Shown here: piece after piece, positions 37,241-45,468 of the stretch
Layout of the letters: every line of letters starts with the position of its first letter
Position numbering within the stretch: the stretch's first letter is position 1
Assembly: GCA_963827605.1 (NCBI GenBank)
Contig: CAWHBK010000001.1
Span: 744,001 to 808,000, forward strand
DNA length: 64,000 nucleotides
From: DSYU01 sp963827605
GTDB lineage: Bacteria; Chloroflexota; Anaerolineae; Anaerolineales; Anaerolineaceae
Reading direction: 5' to 3'
Notes under the pieces: generated by a model
What the model was told of the DNA's origin: nothing
Seen by the model: only the letters and a program-made list of their open reading frames with translations
The model's database searches: none
Position numbers and translations under genes: made by a program

Positions 37241-38025
37241 TCGATGATTTCGGGGGGTTCGTCGCCGGAGGGATCCATACCATGCGTAAAACCAATCTGG
37301 TAGGTATCGTCATCTGGCAGCTCTTCACCGTAAATCAACGGCACGCCGGAAAGCGAGATCACATCGCCCGGCTTGAGCGCGCATTGGTGTATTCGCCGCC
37401 CGTTTACCATGGTTCCCCCCGTTGAATTCAAGTCGAACAGCACGTATTGCCCGCGGATCGCGCGGATTTGAGCGTGAGCGCGTGAAACCCGCGGATCAGA
37501 AATCACCAGGTGGTTATCCGATCGCCGGCCAATATTGATCACCATCTGGCTCAACGGAAATACCCGGTCCCCTTCCACAATGAGAAACGCATTGCGCGGG
37601 ATGCTGCTGGGTGGCGCGCTGACGGGCACAGCAAATGCGGCGGTTTGTCCGCCCCCTTCCTGCTGGCTGGATGCTTCAACCCGGATCCCTTCCAGCGACA
37701 GGTGCGGGTCGGACCGCAGGTGAATTTCAGGATCGTGGGTGAAATACACCTCATATTCACGCGCTACATCGCGCAGGTTTTTGCCAATGGTATCGACGAT
37801 GCCGCTTTGGGTAGTCCAGTAGGCCAGGCTGTCTGGGTGAAGATAAATCGTAAAGAGACTTGGCGTAATAAAGCGATCGTCCGGGCTGCTTTGTAAGCTT
37901 TCTTTAGTTGCTTCAATCAGCTGGTGAGCCAGGCGGTGCTGGGCATCTCCGCGGGCAATCTTTGCCACGCTGCTTTCGATCAATGTTTGTAACCGGGCTT
38001 CAATCAAGTCAAGTTTCGTTCTCAT
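37237..38025 (-). CDS. FhaA-like protein: DUF3662 domain plus FHA domain
   Basis: 262 residues. The N-terminal about 130 residues match the FhaA/DUF3662 pattern (LDLIEARLQTLIESSVAKIARG, ITPSLFTIYLHPDSLAYW); a Pro/Ser linker follows, then an FHA domain with INIGRRSDNHLVISDPRVSRAHAQI and LNSTGGTMVNGRRI. In mycobacteria FhaA binds phosphorylated partners and regulates peptidoglycan polymerisation. It is first in the fhaA-fhaB-mtnP-SEDS/PBP operon. No Ser/Thr kinase or phosphatase gene is in this window. It is divergent from archease with a 20-base gap. Confidence 0.85.
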   Translation of the reverse strand: MRTKLDLIEARLQTLIESSVAKIARGDAQHRLAHQLIEATKESLQSSPDDRFITPSLFTIYLHPDSLAYWTTQSGIVDTIGKNLRDVAREYEVYFTHDPEIHLRSDPHLSLEGIRVEASSQQEGGGQTAAFAVPVSAPPSSIPRNAFLIVEGDRVFPLSQMVINIGRRSDNHLVISDPRVSRAHAQIRAIRGQYVLFDLNSTGGTMVNGRRIHQCALKPGDVISLSGVPLIYGEELPDDDTYQIGFTHGMDPSGDEPPEIIE

Positions 38026-38045
38026 ACTATAATTATAAATGAACG

Positions 38046-38459
38046 ATGGCAGAAACAGGCTTTGGTTTTACCGAAATTGAGCATACTGCGGACTGGGCTT
38101 TGAAAGTCTGGGCGCCCAACCTGCCTTTATTGTTTACCCAGGCCGCCGCGGGCATGCTTTGGCTCATGGAAATCCGCCTGGAAGATAGCCCCCGTGTGGA
38201 GCGCGTCATCGAAGTACACGGCGCGGACAACGAAAGCCTGCTGGTTGCCTTCCTCTCGGAGCTGCTGTATTGCAGCGAATCCGAAGGCCTCGGGTTCGAC
38301 CAGTTTGAGATCGCCCTCCAGGAGACCCGCCTGCACGCGGTTGCCCGCGGCGCTCCCATAGCGCTGCAAAAAAAAGAAATCAAGGCCGTCACCTACCACA
38401 ACCTGGCCATCCGCCGCGCTGAAGAAACCTACACAGTTACGATTGTATTCGATGTGTAA
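38046..38459 (+). CDS. Archease, RtcB activation factor
   Basis: 137 residues; GFTEIEHTADWALKVWAPNLPLLFTQAAAGM at the start and VKAVTYHNLAI with VTIVFDV at the end are diagnostic. The Asp and His of EHTAD and the C-terminal Asp form the metal site. Archease promotes guanylylation and turnover of the RNA ligase RtcB, encoded 92 bases downstream, so the pair forms an RNA repair/ligation unit. The start ATG is only 20 bases from the divergent fhaA start. Confidence 0.92.
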   Translation: MAETGFGFTEIEHTADWALKVWAPNLPLLFTQAAAGMLWLMEIRLEDSPRVERVIEVHGADNESLLVAFLSELLYCSESEGLGFDQFEIALQETRLHAVARGAPIALQKKEIKAVTYHNLAIRRAEETYTVTIVFDV

Positions 38460-38477
38460 GCATAGGTTCACAGTTGA

Positions 38478-38522
38478 CAGTGAACAGTTTCCAAAAAGTC
38501 GTAGACTGTAAACTGTTCACTG
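38478..38522. repeat. 13-bp perfect inverted repeat between archease and rtcB
   Basis: CAGTGAACAGTTT (38478-38490) and AAACTGTTCACTG (38510-38522) flank 19 bases. GATCACTGAT follows. The GTGAACAGT word also occurs at 9556-9566 and 62386-62394, always in intergenic DNA. It may act as a hairpin lowering read-through from archease to rtcB. Confidence 0.7.
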
Positions 38523-38551
38523 ATCACTGATAACTAACCTACGAGGCTCTT

Positions 38552-40003
38552 ATGATGCACATGCAAGATTTCAAAAAAATTTCCGACTTCGAGTGGGAGA
38601 TCCCGCGTACATTGCGTCCGGATATGCGGGTGCCCGTGCGGGTATTTGCCACTCGCAAGATCCTGGAAGCGGCCCTGGGCGACCTCTCGATGGAACAGGC
38701 CGTCAATGCGACTACGCTGCCGGGTGTTTCTGGAGCCGTCATGGTCATGCCGGACGTGCACCAGGGGTACGGTTTTCCCATTGGCGGGGTCGCCGCCACC
38801 CGCTACCCGGACGGTGTTATTTCCCCTGGCGCCATCGGCTATGATATTTGCTGCGGCGTCAGGCTTTTATCGTCTTCCATCACTTACGAAGAGGCCCAAC
38901 CATACCTGGCCCAACTCGCCAGCGCCCTGGACCATTATTGTCCCAGTGGGGTGGGCGCCCAAGGGGGAGTGAAGCTGACCGACACCGAGCTCGACCAGGT
39001 CTGCCGGCTGGGCGCGCGCTGGGCGTTGAAAAAGGGCATGGCCAGCGCGCAGGATTTGATCCGCACGGAAGAGCGCGGAGAGATGGAAGGGGCAGACCCC
39101 CACCAGGTCAGCTCCAGGGCCAAGGAACGCGGGCGCACCCAGCTGGGGACGTTAGGTTCGGGCAACCACTTCATCGAAGTCGAAGTGGTGGACCAGATTT
39201 TTGACGCGCAGGCCGCCCAGGCCATGGGCCTGTTCGAAGGCATGCTTTGCCTCTCGATCCACTGCGGGTCGCGGGGCTTTGGGCACCAAATCTGTACCGA
39301 TTATGTTGGCTCTTTCCAGGTTGCGGTACGCAAATATGGCATCCAGTTACCCGACCGGGAACTGGTTTGCGCCCCGGTCAGCTCTCCCGAAGGCGAAGAT
39401 TATCTGGCGGCCATGCGTTCAGCGGCAAATTTCGCCTTTGCCAACCGTCAGATCCTGGCGCATCAGGCCCGGCAGGCATTTGAAGAAGTGCTGGCTGGTA
39501 AGGTAAAAAACTGGCATTTGCAGCAGGTATACGACATCACGCATAACATTGCCAGGGTCGAGACGCATATGGTAGACGGGCAAATGCAAAAGGTGTGTGT
39601 CCATCGCAAAGGCGCCACGCGCGCCTTCGGACCAGGCGCGCCAGGGCTTCCGGAGGAGTACCAATCCATCGGCCAGCCCGTTTTGGTCCCGGGTAGTATG
39701 GGCACTGCATCCTGGGTATTAGCCGGCACCCAAACCAGTATGGAGCGTTCGCTTGGCTCAAGCTGTCACGGCGCCGGGCGGGTAATGAGCCGCAGCCAGG
39801 CCAAAAAGCAGGTGCATGGAGACCGCTTAAAGCAAGATCTGGAAGCTGGAGGGATCCATGTGCGCGCCGGTTCGCTGTCTGGCCTGGCGGAAGAAGCGCC
39901 TGAAGCCTATAAAGACGTCGATCAGGTTATTGAAACCGTCAGTGGCGCAGGGATTGCGCGGAAGGTAGCCCGCTTGCGCCCGGTGGCGGTTATAAAAGGG
40001 TAA
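38552..40003 (+). CDS. rtcB: RNA-splicing ligase RtcB
   Basis: GTP- and Mn-dependent ligase joining 2',3'-cyclic phosphate and 5'-OH RNA ends; 483 residues. It reads VMVMPDVHQGYGFPIGGVAA, then AIGYDICCGVRLL (metal-site Asp and Cys; most RtcBs have DINCG), LGTLGSGNHFIEVE, SIHCGSRGFGHQI, HRKGATRAFGPG and SSCHGAGRVMSRSQA with the guanylylated His. Start ATG 38552 follows GAGG; two more ATGs lie within four codons. Frame intact. Confidence 0.94.
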   Translation: MMHMQDFKKISDFEWEIPRTLRPDMRVPVRVFATRKILEAALGDLSMEQAVNATTLPGVSGAVMVMPDVHQGYGFPIGGVAATRYPDGVISPGAIGYDICCGVRLLSSSITYEEAQPYLAQLASALDHYCPSGVGAQGGVKLTDTELDQVCRLGARWALKKGMASAQDLIRTEERGEMEGADPHQVSSRAKERGRTQLGTLGSGNHFIEVEVVDQIFDAQAAQAMGLFEGMLCLSIHCGSRGFGHQICTDYVGSFQVAVRKYGIQLPDRELVCAPVSSPEGEDYLAAMRSAANFAFANRQILAHQARQAFEEVLAGKVKNWHLQQVYDITHNIARVETHMVDGQMQKVCVHRKGATRAFGPGAPGLPEEYQSIGQPVLVPGSMGTASWVLAGTQTSMERSLGSSCHGAGRVMSRSQAKKQVHGDRLKQDLEAGGIHVRAGSLSGLAEEAPEAYKDVDQVIETVSGAGIARKVARLRPVAVIKG

Positions 40004-40245
40004 CCATACGTCTCCTTATCTTGCAAAGCAATGCGCATTATGCCACTGTCTGTTGTAATTTTCATAAAAGGCTCGCGCACAGCGGCCTGGTTGGTAACAA
40101 CCTGCGGTTCAGACCAGTAATCCGTTGGCTCAGCTGGTGCCTGTTTCTCGACCGGGGAGATTTCGGTTGGTTCGGCAACCGCGGAAGCTGCATCGGCGTC
40201 AGTTGCCTTTGCCGCGGATAGAGCCGCCAGCGCTCAATTTTGTAA
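40004..40245 (-). other. Gap after rtcB with a possible degraded coding remnant
   Basis: No complete gene is seen. On the minus strand, directly after the ybaK stop, a frame of about 70 codons with an Ala/Glu/Pro-rich composition (AKATDADAASAVAEP and EISPVEKQAPAEP) runs on into antisense rtcB DNA, without its own start. It may be a leftover of a lost gene or a former ybaK extension. The plus-strand 66-codon frame at 40021 has no ribosome site and looks accidental. Confidence 0.3.
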
Positions 40246-40746
40246 TCACTCGTTGTCTTCGATCCCCTCAGCCTGGGTACTGATTGTGGCAAACCGGGCC
40301 CGCACAAGGTTGGCCAGGTCGGCCACCGGCAGGCGGATATTCAAACCGCGCTGCCCGCCTGAAATGTGGATAGCGGTAAATTGCTGCGCGCTCTGGTCAA
40401 TCACTACCTGAAAGCCTTTATTGATCAGCGCCAGAGCTGAAATTCCGCCCGCTTGCAGGCCGGTCAATTGTTCCGCCTCTCGCTGGGTGGGCAAATGCAT
40501 TTTCTTTTCCCCCAACACCACCGCCAGCGCTTTCAAATCCAGCGCCCGGTTGCCGGGAATCACCGCTAAAATCGGTTTACCGGGCTTCTCTCGCGTTGCT
40601 ACAATGGTTTTGAAAACCTGCTCCGCTGGCACGTTCAGCCTGCGGGCAGTTTCCATTGCGCCAAGCTTTTCCGCAGGAAGCTCGAACACCGTGTACTTAA
40701 TCTTCTTCGAATCAAGAAAGCGGGTAATATTGTTCGTCAATGGCAT
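40246..40746 (-). CDS. ybaK: YbaK/EbsC-type aminoacyl-tRNA deacylase
   Basis: 166 residues. RFLDSKKIKYTVFELPAEK, QVFKTIVATREKPGKPILAVIPGNRALDLKALA (the conserved Lys that activates the hydrolysis) and LTGLQAGGISALALINKGF match Cys-tRNA(Pro) deacylases. It clears Cys mischarged by ProRS. ATG 40746 is chosen as the normal N-terminus; the ORF extends 14 codons further. It runs in the same direction as the PHP gene 55 bases upstream. Confidence 0.9.
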   Translation of the reverse strand: MPLTNNITRFLDSKKIKYTVFELPAEKLGAMETARRLNVPAEQVFKTIVATREKPGKPILAVIPGNRALDLKALAVVLGEKKMHLPTQREAEQLTGLQAGGISALALINKGFQVVIDQSAQQFTAIHISGGQRGLNIRLPVADLANLVRARFATISTQAEGIEDNE

Positions 40747-40801
40747 CGCTGCACCATATAGGTCAATGGCGGCAATAGAGCCGTCCAATCGCGAAAATAG
40801 G

Positions 40802-41878
40802 CTATCCCCGGACGTAAATTGGGTTACTGAATATCCAGCCCCGCTGCCTGCCTAAATAATCCAGGTAGCACTCCACCCGGTATACCCCCGCCCGGTTGGC
40901 AGTATGCGCGCAGATCTCCCGGTCTTTCCAGATGTGCACCGGCTCCCCATTGCGCAGCAGCCGGCACTCGGCTTTGGATGGCAGTCGAATTTGCAGTGTG
41001 ATCCCGCTGCCCAGTGGAACCTCATCCCCCATCGAAACGTTACCAGTGCGCCCCTGGGCAGTAAAGCGGAATCCGCGCGTAGAGCGCGGCAGATCATAGC
41101 CAATAAAGGCATGTCCTTTGCGCAGCGCGTTGTAAACCATCTTCCGGTCAGCAGCCAGGTTGCCGCTCAGCTCATTTTCTACCAGAAGATGGGTGTTGAT
41201 GCTGTGAAAATGATAACCATACGGAAAAATCGTCCGGTGCAGCGGGCCCATGCTTTTCTTCAGCGCATGCGCATCCGAGCCACCCACCGCCACCACCACT
41301 TGCCCTTTCGCGGTCAGTTCATCCCACTTCTTCAGCGTATCCGGCAGGGGGCCGCGCGCCAGAAATCGCGGGAAATACGCGTAAAACAGCCCCTCCAGTT
41401 TGCTATGCATCACACTTTTCAATTCGCTAAAGCCGTTCCACAACTCGATCCCGGTATAACCACGTACCTCCCAATCTACCCAGGAGATATCATCCTCACC
41501 AAAGGCCTTTAGCTCGGCGTCATTAGGATGCGCGATAAAGCTCAGCCCGCCCGCCTTGATGATCTGATCGATCAGGTTTTGCGGCTTGGGCGCAAAGGTG
41601 GAAATCTCTCTTCCGGCGCCGATCACCAGCAAATGGTTTTTCTGAGGGTCGCGAACCGGGTCGTGTACTTCTTCCCCTGCCAGCATCAAAACGCAGCGAT
41701 CTTCGCTTTGTTCACCCCGCTTATGGTAACCATCGATACCTTGTACCAGCACGTTGTGGTCCGTAAAGATAATTACATCCAGCCCGGCCTGAAGCGCGGC
41801 TTCGGCAATTTCCTTGTGGGTGCCGCTCCCATCCGAGTAAACGGTATGCATATGTAAGTTCGTTATGAGTTCTGCCAT
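40802..41878 (-). CDS. PHP-domain metal-dependent phosphoesterase
   Basis: 358 residues. The PHP motifs are visible: NLHMHTVYSDGSG (HxH), VIIFTDHNVL (DH), EEVH, FIAHPND and, near residue 190, GGSDAHA. The C-terminal about 100 residues form a beta-rich extension (VSMGDEVPLGSGITLQIRLPS) of unknown role. Such stand-alone PHP proteins act on nucleotides or sugar phosphates; the substrate is not predictable. ATG 41878. The upstream gap contains palindromes and the secG promoter. Confidence 0.85.
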   Translation of the reverse strand: MAELITNLHMHTVYSDGSGTHKEIAEAALQAGLDVIIFTDHNVLVQGIDGYHKRGEQSEDRCVLMLAGEEVHDPVRDPQKNHLLVIGAGREISTFAPKPQNLIDQIIKAGGLSFIAHPNDAELKAFGEDDISWVDWEVRGYTGIELWNGFSELKSVMHSKLEGLFYAYFPRFLARGPLPDTLKKWDELTAKGQVVVAVGGSDAHALKKSMGPLHRTIFPYGYHFHSINTHLLVENELSGNLAADRKMVYNALRKGHAFIGYDLPRSTRGFRFTAQGRTGNVSMGDEVPLGSGITLQIRLPSKAECRLLRNGEPVHIWKDREICAHTANRAGVYRVECYLDYLGRQRGWIFSNPIYVRG

Positions 41879-41959
41879 GCCTCTTCTTCATTCCCGCTAA
41901 CGATATTTCTCAACCGCATCGGCTTCGAAAATGGACAAACCCATGCTCTTTTCGGGGTT

Positions 41960-42125
41960 TGGGGGCTGCAGGGTTGCCTTGCAACCCCGCAGCCCCCAGT
42001 GGAAGATTTTTCTCCCCTTCCGGCGGTGCTTTCGCCAACCCGGTTGGCGCAGCCGCCGGGAGGGGCCGGGGGAGGGCTCTTCCTGTCTGCACCAGGGCTA
42101 TTCGCAATACTTTGCGAATAGCCCT
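41960..42125. repeat. Cluster of three large palindromes (MITE-related)
   Basis: Hairpin 1: 41960-41977 with 41981-41998. Hairpin 2: outer arms 42020-42026/42053-42059 and inner CGCCAACC 42033-42040 with GGTTGGCG 42042-42049. Hairpin 3: AGGGCTATTCGCAA 42094-42107 with 42112-42125. Hairpin 2 has the same compound design and shared bases (CGCCA..TGGCGCAGCCGC) as the one in the 23206 MITE, and hairpin 3 resembles its ends. No flanking duplication was found, so this may be a decayed or rearranged copy. Confidence 0.65.
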
Positions 42126-42145
42126 GCCTATACCTTTTTCCCTCA

Positions 42146-42175
42146 TTGACGATTCCCGCATACAACAGGTATAAT
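42146..42175 (+). promoter_or_regulatory. Promoter of secG
   Basis: -35 TTGACG (42146-42151), an 18-bp spacer and perfect -10 TATAAT (42170-42175), 32 bases upstream of the secG start. Confidence 0.75.
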
Positions 42176-42207
42176 TTCACCCTGGTTTCTATTACAGGAG
42201 GAAAATC

Positions 42208-42429
42208 GTGGAAAGATATCTCGATATCGCTTTAATTATAACGGCAATTGCCCTGATCGCCAGCGTTGTACTGCAGAGTAAGGGTATTGGTCTGGGCGGG
42301 CTCACCGGCGCGGATTCCGGCGGCGTATTCACCGCCCGGCGTGGGATTGAAAAAACCTTGTTTTGGATTACGATTGGGCTGGCGATTTTGTTTGTGGTTC
42401 TCACCCTGGTCGTCATCATCATTAAGTAG
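42208..42429 (+). CDS. secG: Preprotein translocase subunit SecG
   Basis: 73 residues with two membrane helices (LDIALIITAIALIASVVLQ and TLFWITIGLAILFVVLTLVVIII) joined by the Gly-rich loop GIGLGGLTGADSGGVFTARRG, typical of SecG. It assists SecYE-SecA in protein export. The start codon is GTG 42208, fixed by AGGAGG eight bases upstream. Monocistronic: own promoter and a terminator at 42528-42563. Confidence 0.93.
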   Translation: MERYLDIALIITAIALIASVVLQSKGIGLGGLTGADSGGVFTARRGIEKTLFWITIGLAILFVVLTLVVIIIK

Positions 42430-42527
42430 GGGTCCCGCGCGATACCACACGCATCTTCATCCTGCGTTTGTCTGCTGACAAACATTGTTACACAAAAACA
42501 AATCTGTCATACGAACAAAGGCTAAAC

Positions 42528-42563
42528 AGGGCGGATTACCTTTTTTGGGGTGATCGCCCTTTT
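42528..42563 (+). terminator. Terminator after secG
   Basis: AGGGCGGATTACC (42528-42540) pairs imperfectly with GGGGTGATCGCCCT (42547-42560) across six T, followed by TTTT. It ends 14 bases before the next start codon. Confidence 0.65.
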
Positions 42564-42577
42564 AACATTCAGGTACA

Positions 42578-44275
42578 ATGAAAAAATTACGCTGGCAGTT
42601 GCTCATCATATTCTTGACCGGCCTGGTGGTCGGCATTCTTCTCCTGGGAGAACAACCTCAGACTGTCTCACCGCAGTCTGCTACACCAGCCCCGGTCCAA
42701 GGTGGCGTATACACCGAAGCCCTGGTTGGATCACTGCTGCGCATAAACCCACTGCTAAACTTCTATAATTCCCCTGACCGTGACATCAGCCGGCTGATTT
42801 TCAGCGGGTTGGTTCGCTTTGACAGCAATGGCGCTCCCCAACCCGACCTGGCCGAAACGCTCGGCTTTTCAAAGGATGGGACCATTTACAATGTCACCTT
42901 GCGCAAAGACGCCCGCTGGCACGACGGCCAGCCGGTGACTGCCGCTGACGTTATTTTCACGCTCGACCTGCTCCGCAAGGGCAGCGACATCGTCCCGGAA
43001 GATTTACAAGATTTCTGGAAGGATGTGGAAGCGGTGAAGCTCAGCGACCAGGTCCTCCAGTTTCGCCTGCCCGAACCGTTCGCTCCCTTCCCGGATTTTC
43101 TCGCCTTTGGTATCCTGCCCAAGCACTTGCTGGATGGAAAAACGATCGATCAGATGATCGACCTCAACTTCAACATTCAACCGGTGGGCACCGGGCCCTA
43201 TCGCTTTGATCGTCTCGTGGTCGAAAATGGCGCTATCAAAGGCGTTGTGCTGGCGGCCTTCAAAGATTACTATGGACAAAAGCCGTACATCGATGAAATC
43301 GTTTTCCGCTATTACACGGATGCTCCCGCGGCGCTTCAAGCCTACCGGGATGGTCAGGTAAAGGGTATTGCCCATGTGTCGCCTGAAATCCTTCCGGATG
43401 TGCTGGCTGAGCCGAACCTGGCCGTTTACACGGCCCGCCAGCCAGAAATCAGCATGCTCCTGATCAATATGAAGAACCAGGATGCGGCCGTGCTGCAAGA
43501 TGTTAAAATTCGCCGGGCGCTGCTGCTGGGGCTAAATCGCCAATCCATCGTCGATAAACTCCTCCACGGCCAGGCCGTAGTCGCTGATGGCCCCATCCTC
43601 CCGGATACCTGGGCTTACTATACCAGTCTCAAGCGCGTCGAGTATGACCCCGACGCGGCCCGGGTTTTGCTCAAAGAGGCCGGTTACACCCTGCCTGCCG
43701 AAGGCGACGTAGTCCGTAAGAAGGGCGATGTTTCCCTCCGGTTTGAGCTGGCGTACCCGGATGACGAGCAGCACCAGGCGATCGCGGAATCCATCCGCGC
43801 AAATTGGACCGCTCTTGGCGCTGAAGTATCTCTTGCCCCGGTCCCATATGAAAATCTACTCAAAGACCGCCTCGAAGCCCGCAATTTCCAGGTTGTACTG
43901 GTGGATCTGAACCTTGCCCGTACGCCCGACCCAGACCCATATCCTTTTTGGGATCAGGCCCAGGCAGCCGGGGGTCAGAACTATTCCCAGTGGGAAAACC
44001 GCACGGCCAGCGAATACCTGGAGCAGGCCCGCACTTCCGTAAATATGCAGGAGCGCGCCAAGTTCTATCGCAACTTCCAAATCCTCTTTAACCAGGATCT
44101 ACCCGCCCTGCCCCTGTACTATCCCGTTTATACCTATACAGTGGACCGCGAGATCCAGGGGGTACGAGTCGGACCGTTGTTTGACACAGCCGATCGTTTT
44201 TCAAATATAACCGAGTGGTTTCTGACCGGGCGGCAGAATCCGGAAAGCGCCGCCGCACCGGCGAAAGTACCCTAA
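42578..44275 (+). CDS. Peptide/nickel-type ABC transporter substrate-binding protein (SBP_bac_5)
   Basis: 565 residues with an N-terminal signal or anchor helix (LLIIFLTGLVVGILLLG). The family 5 pattern is ISRLIFSGLVRFDSNGAPQPDLAETL, LRKDARWHDGQPVTAADVIFTLD, VGTGPYRFDR and VKIRRALLLGLNRQSIVDKLLHG, ending ALPLYYPVYTY. No lipobox Cys is visible, so it is perhaps anchored by its uncleaved helix. No permease or ATPase gene is adjacent, so it works with a transporter encoded elsewhere or has another role. The start lies close behind the secG terminator with no strong ribosome site. Confidence 0.88.
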   Translation: MKKLRWQLLIIFLTGLVVGILLLGEQPQTVSPQSATPAPVQGGVYTEALVGSLLRINPLLNFYNSPDRDISRLIFSGLVRFDSNGAPQPDLAETLGFSKDGTIYNVTLRKDARWHDGQPVTAADVIFTLDLLRKGSDIVPEDLQDFWKDVEAVKLSDQVLQFRLPEPFAPFPDFLAFGILPKHLLDGKTIDQMIDLNFNIQPVGTGPYRFDRLVVENGAIKGVVLAAFKDYYGQKPYIDEIVFRYYTDAPAALQAYRDGQVKGIAHVSPEILPDVLAEPNLAVYTARQPEISMLLINMKNQDAAVLQDVKIRRALLLGLNRQSIVDKLLHGQAVVADGPILPDTWAYYTSLKRVEYDPDAARVLLKEAGYTLPAEGDVVRKKGDVSLRFELAYPDDEQHQAIAESIRANWTALGAEVSLAPVPYENLLKDRLEARNFQVVLVDLNLARTPDPDPYPFWDQAQAAGGQNYSQWENRTASEYLEQARTSVNMQERAKFYRNFQILFNQDLPALPLYYPVYTYTVDREIQGVRVGPLFDTADRFSNITEWFLTGRQNPESAAAPAKVP

Positions 44276-44316
44276 AGCCAGCGTTTGACAGAAATCAAAA
44301 AAGTGTAGGAAAGTAA

Positions 44317-44889
44317 ATGGCGTTTGAAAACGATTTGGCCTTCTTGCGTGCAGCGCTGCCAGAACTGCAGGATTATATCCTTTCAAAGGAAATATTCCGG
44401 CCGCTGGGCCAGCCCGTGCGCATGCCCAACAGCGTTCAAATCCCGCAGCTAACCATTGGGAACCTGCTGCTCAGCCAGGCAAGGCTGGCAGCCCAATCTC
44501 CCGCGGGGGAACCATCTGCCGAGCCGACCGAGATTATCCAGCGTATTGAACAAGAACGGAACGCCTGGCGGGCAAACTGGGCCAAAAAGGCTGCCAGCGA
44601 ATATTCCTCCCGGCTCAACCTTTGGAACCAGTACCTGCGCGAGCTGCGCGCGGATCACCGCGCTTATGCGGCCTCGTACCCCACCGAAGTCCGTCATCGC
44701 GCAATCCTGCGCCTGCTGGTCGCTGAAATGCTGGGCGGCATTCCCCAAAATGAGGTGGAGCAGCTCAATCTACTGGATGGAATCTTGAGCGGGTTGACCC
44801 AACCGGGGCCGTTTGTCTGGGAGCCCGGCGTGGAAAGCGCCTTCCCATCCGATAGTTATTGGTTCCTGTATATTGCCGTTCGGAAGTAA
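44317..44889 (+). CDS. Uncharacterised protein, 190 aa
   Basis: Not recognised. Soluble and mostly helical by composition, without signal peptide, Cys or metal motif. The N-terminal half has LRAALPELQDYILSKEIFRPLG; the middle is Arg/Glu-rich (RIEQERNAWRANWAKKAASEY) and may form a long helix; the end is FPSDSYWFLYIAVRK. It lies 41 bases after the binding-protein gene and 15 bases before the adenosyltransferase, with coding-like composition, so it is a real gene. Possibly lineage-specific. Confidence 0.7.
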   Translation: MAFENDLAFLRAALPELQDYILSKEIFRPLGQPVRMPNSVQIPQLTIGNLLLSQARLAAQSPAGEPSAEPTEIIQRIEQERNAWRANWAKKAASEYSSRLNLWNQYLRELRADHRAYAASYPTEVRHRAILRLLVAEMLGGIPQNEVEQLNLLDGILSGLTQPGPFVWEPGVESAFPSDSYWFLYIAVRK

Positions 44890-44904
44890 TGGGAGACCCT
44901 GGGC

Positions 44905-45468
44905 ATGCCCGATTCGTTTTACACCCTTACTGGGGATGAAGGTTACACCGGCCTGCTAGGCCAGGGCAGAATAGCGAAAGAAGACCCGCGTATCGAAGCA
45001 TTAGGCGCGGTCGATGAAGCCAACGCGGCCCTGGGTGTAGCCCGCGCGCAAGCACGTTCCCCTGAAGCCGCCGCCCTGCTCCTCATGATCCAACGCGACC
45101 TGTACGGTTTGATGGGCGAGCTGGCGGCTACTCCAGAAAACGCGGAACGCTTCCGTGTAATTGATGCCCAAAAAGTGACCTGGCTGGAAACGCAGGTCGA
45201 TACCCTCTCCCACATGGTTGAAGTCCCCCGTGAATTCATCGTTCCGGGCGATACCCTTGCCAGCGCATATTTTGACCTGGCGCGCACGGTGGTGCGCCGG
45301 GCAGAGCGCCGCGTTGCGGACCTGTTACATCGCGCTGAACTAACCAACCCGCAGCTGCTCCGTTACCTCAATCGACTATCTTCGTTCTGCTTTGTGTTGG
45401 AACTACGCGAAAACCAGATCGCTGGAAATACAAACATCACGCTCGCAAAACCCGGAGAACAGGAATGA
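44905..45468 (+). CDS. PduO-type cob(I)alamin adenosyltransferase
   Basis: Forms adenosylcobalamin from ATP and cob(I)alamin. 187 residues: YTLTGDEGYTGLLGQGRIAKEDPRIEALGAVDEANAALG (ATP-binding N-terminus), FIVPGDTLASAYFDLARTVVRRAERR and LLRYLNRLSSFCFVLELREN. GRIAKEDPR replaces the more usual RVSKDDPR. Its stop overlaps the start of the DUF554 gene. It implies B12-dependent metabolism in the host. Confidence 0.9.
   Translation: MPDSFYTLTGDEGYTGLLGQGRIAKEDPRIEALGAVDEANAALGVARAQARSPEAAALLLMIQRDLYGLMGELAATPENAERFRVIDAQKVTWLETQVDTLSHMVEVPREFIVPGDTLASAYFDLARTVVRRAERRVADLLHRAELTNPQLLRYLNRLSSFCFVLELRENQIAGNTNITLAKPGEQE

Noticed and set aside
40021..40221. 66-codon plus-strand ORF after rtcB
   Set aside because: No ribosome site, unusual Cys/Trp-rich composition, and the opposite strand looks more protein-like.
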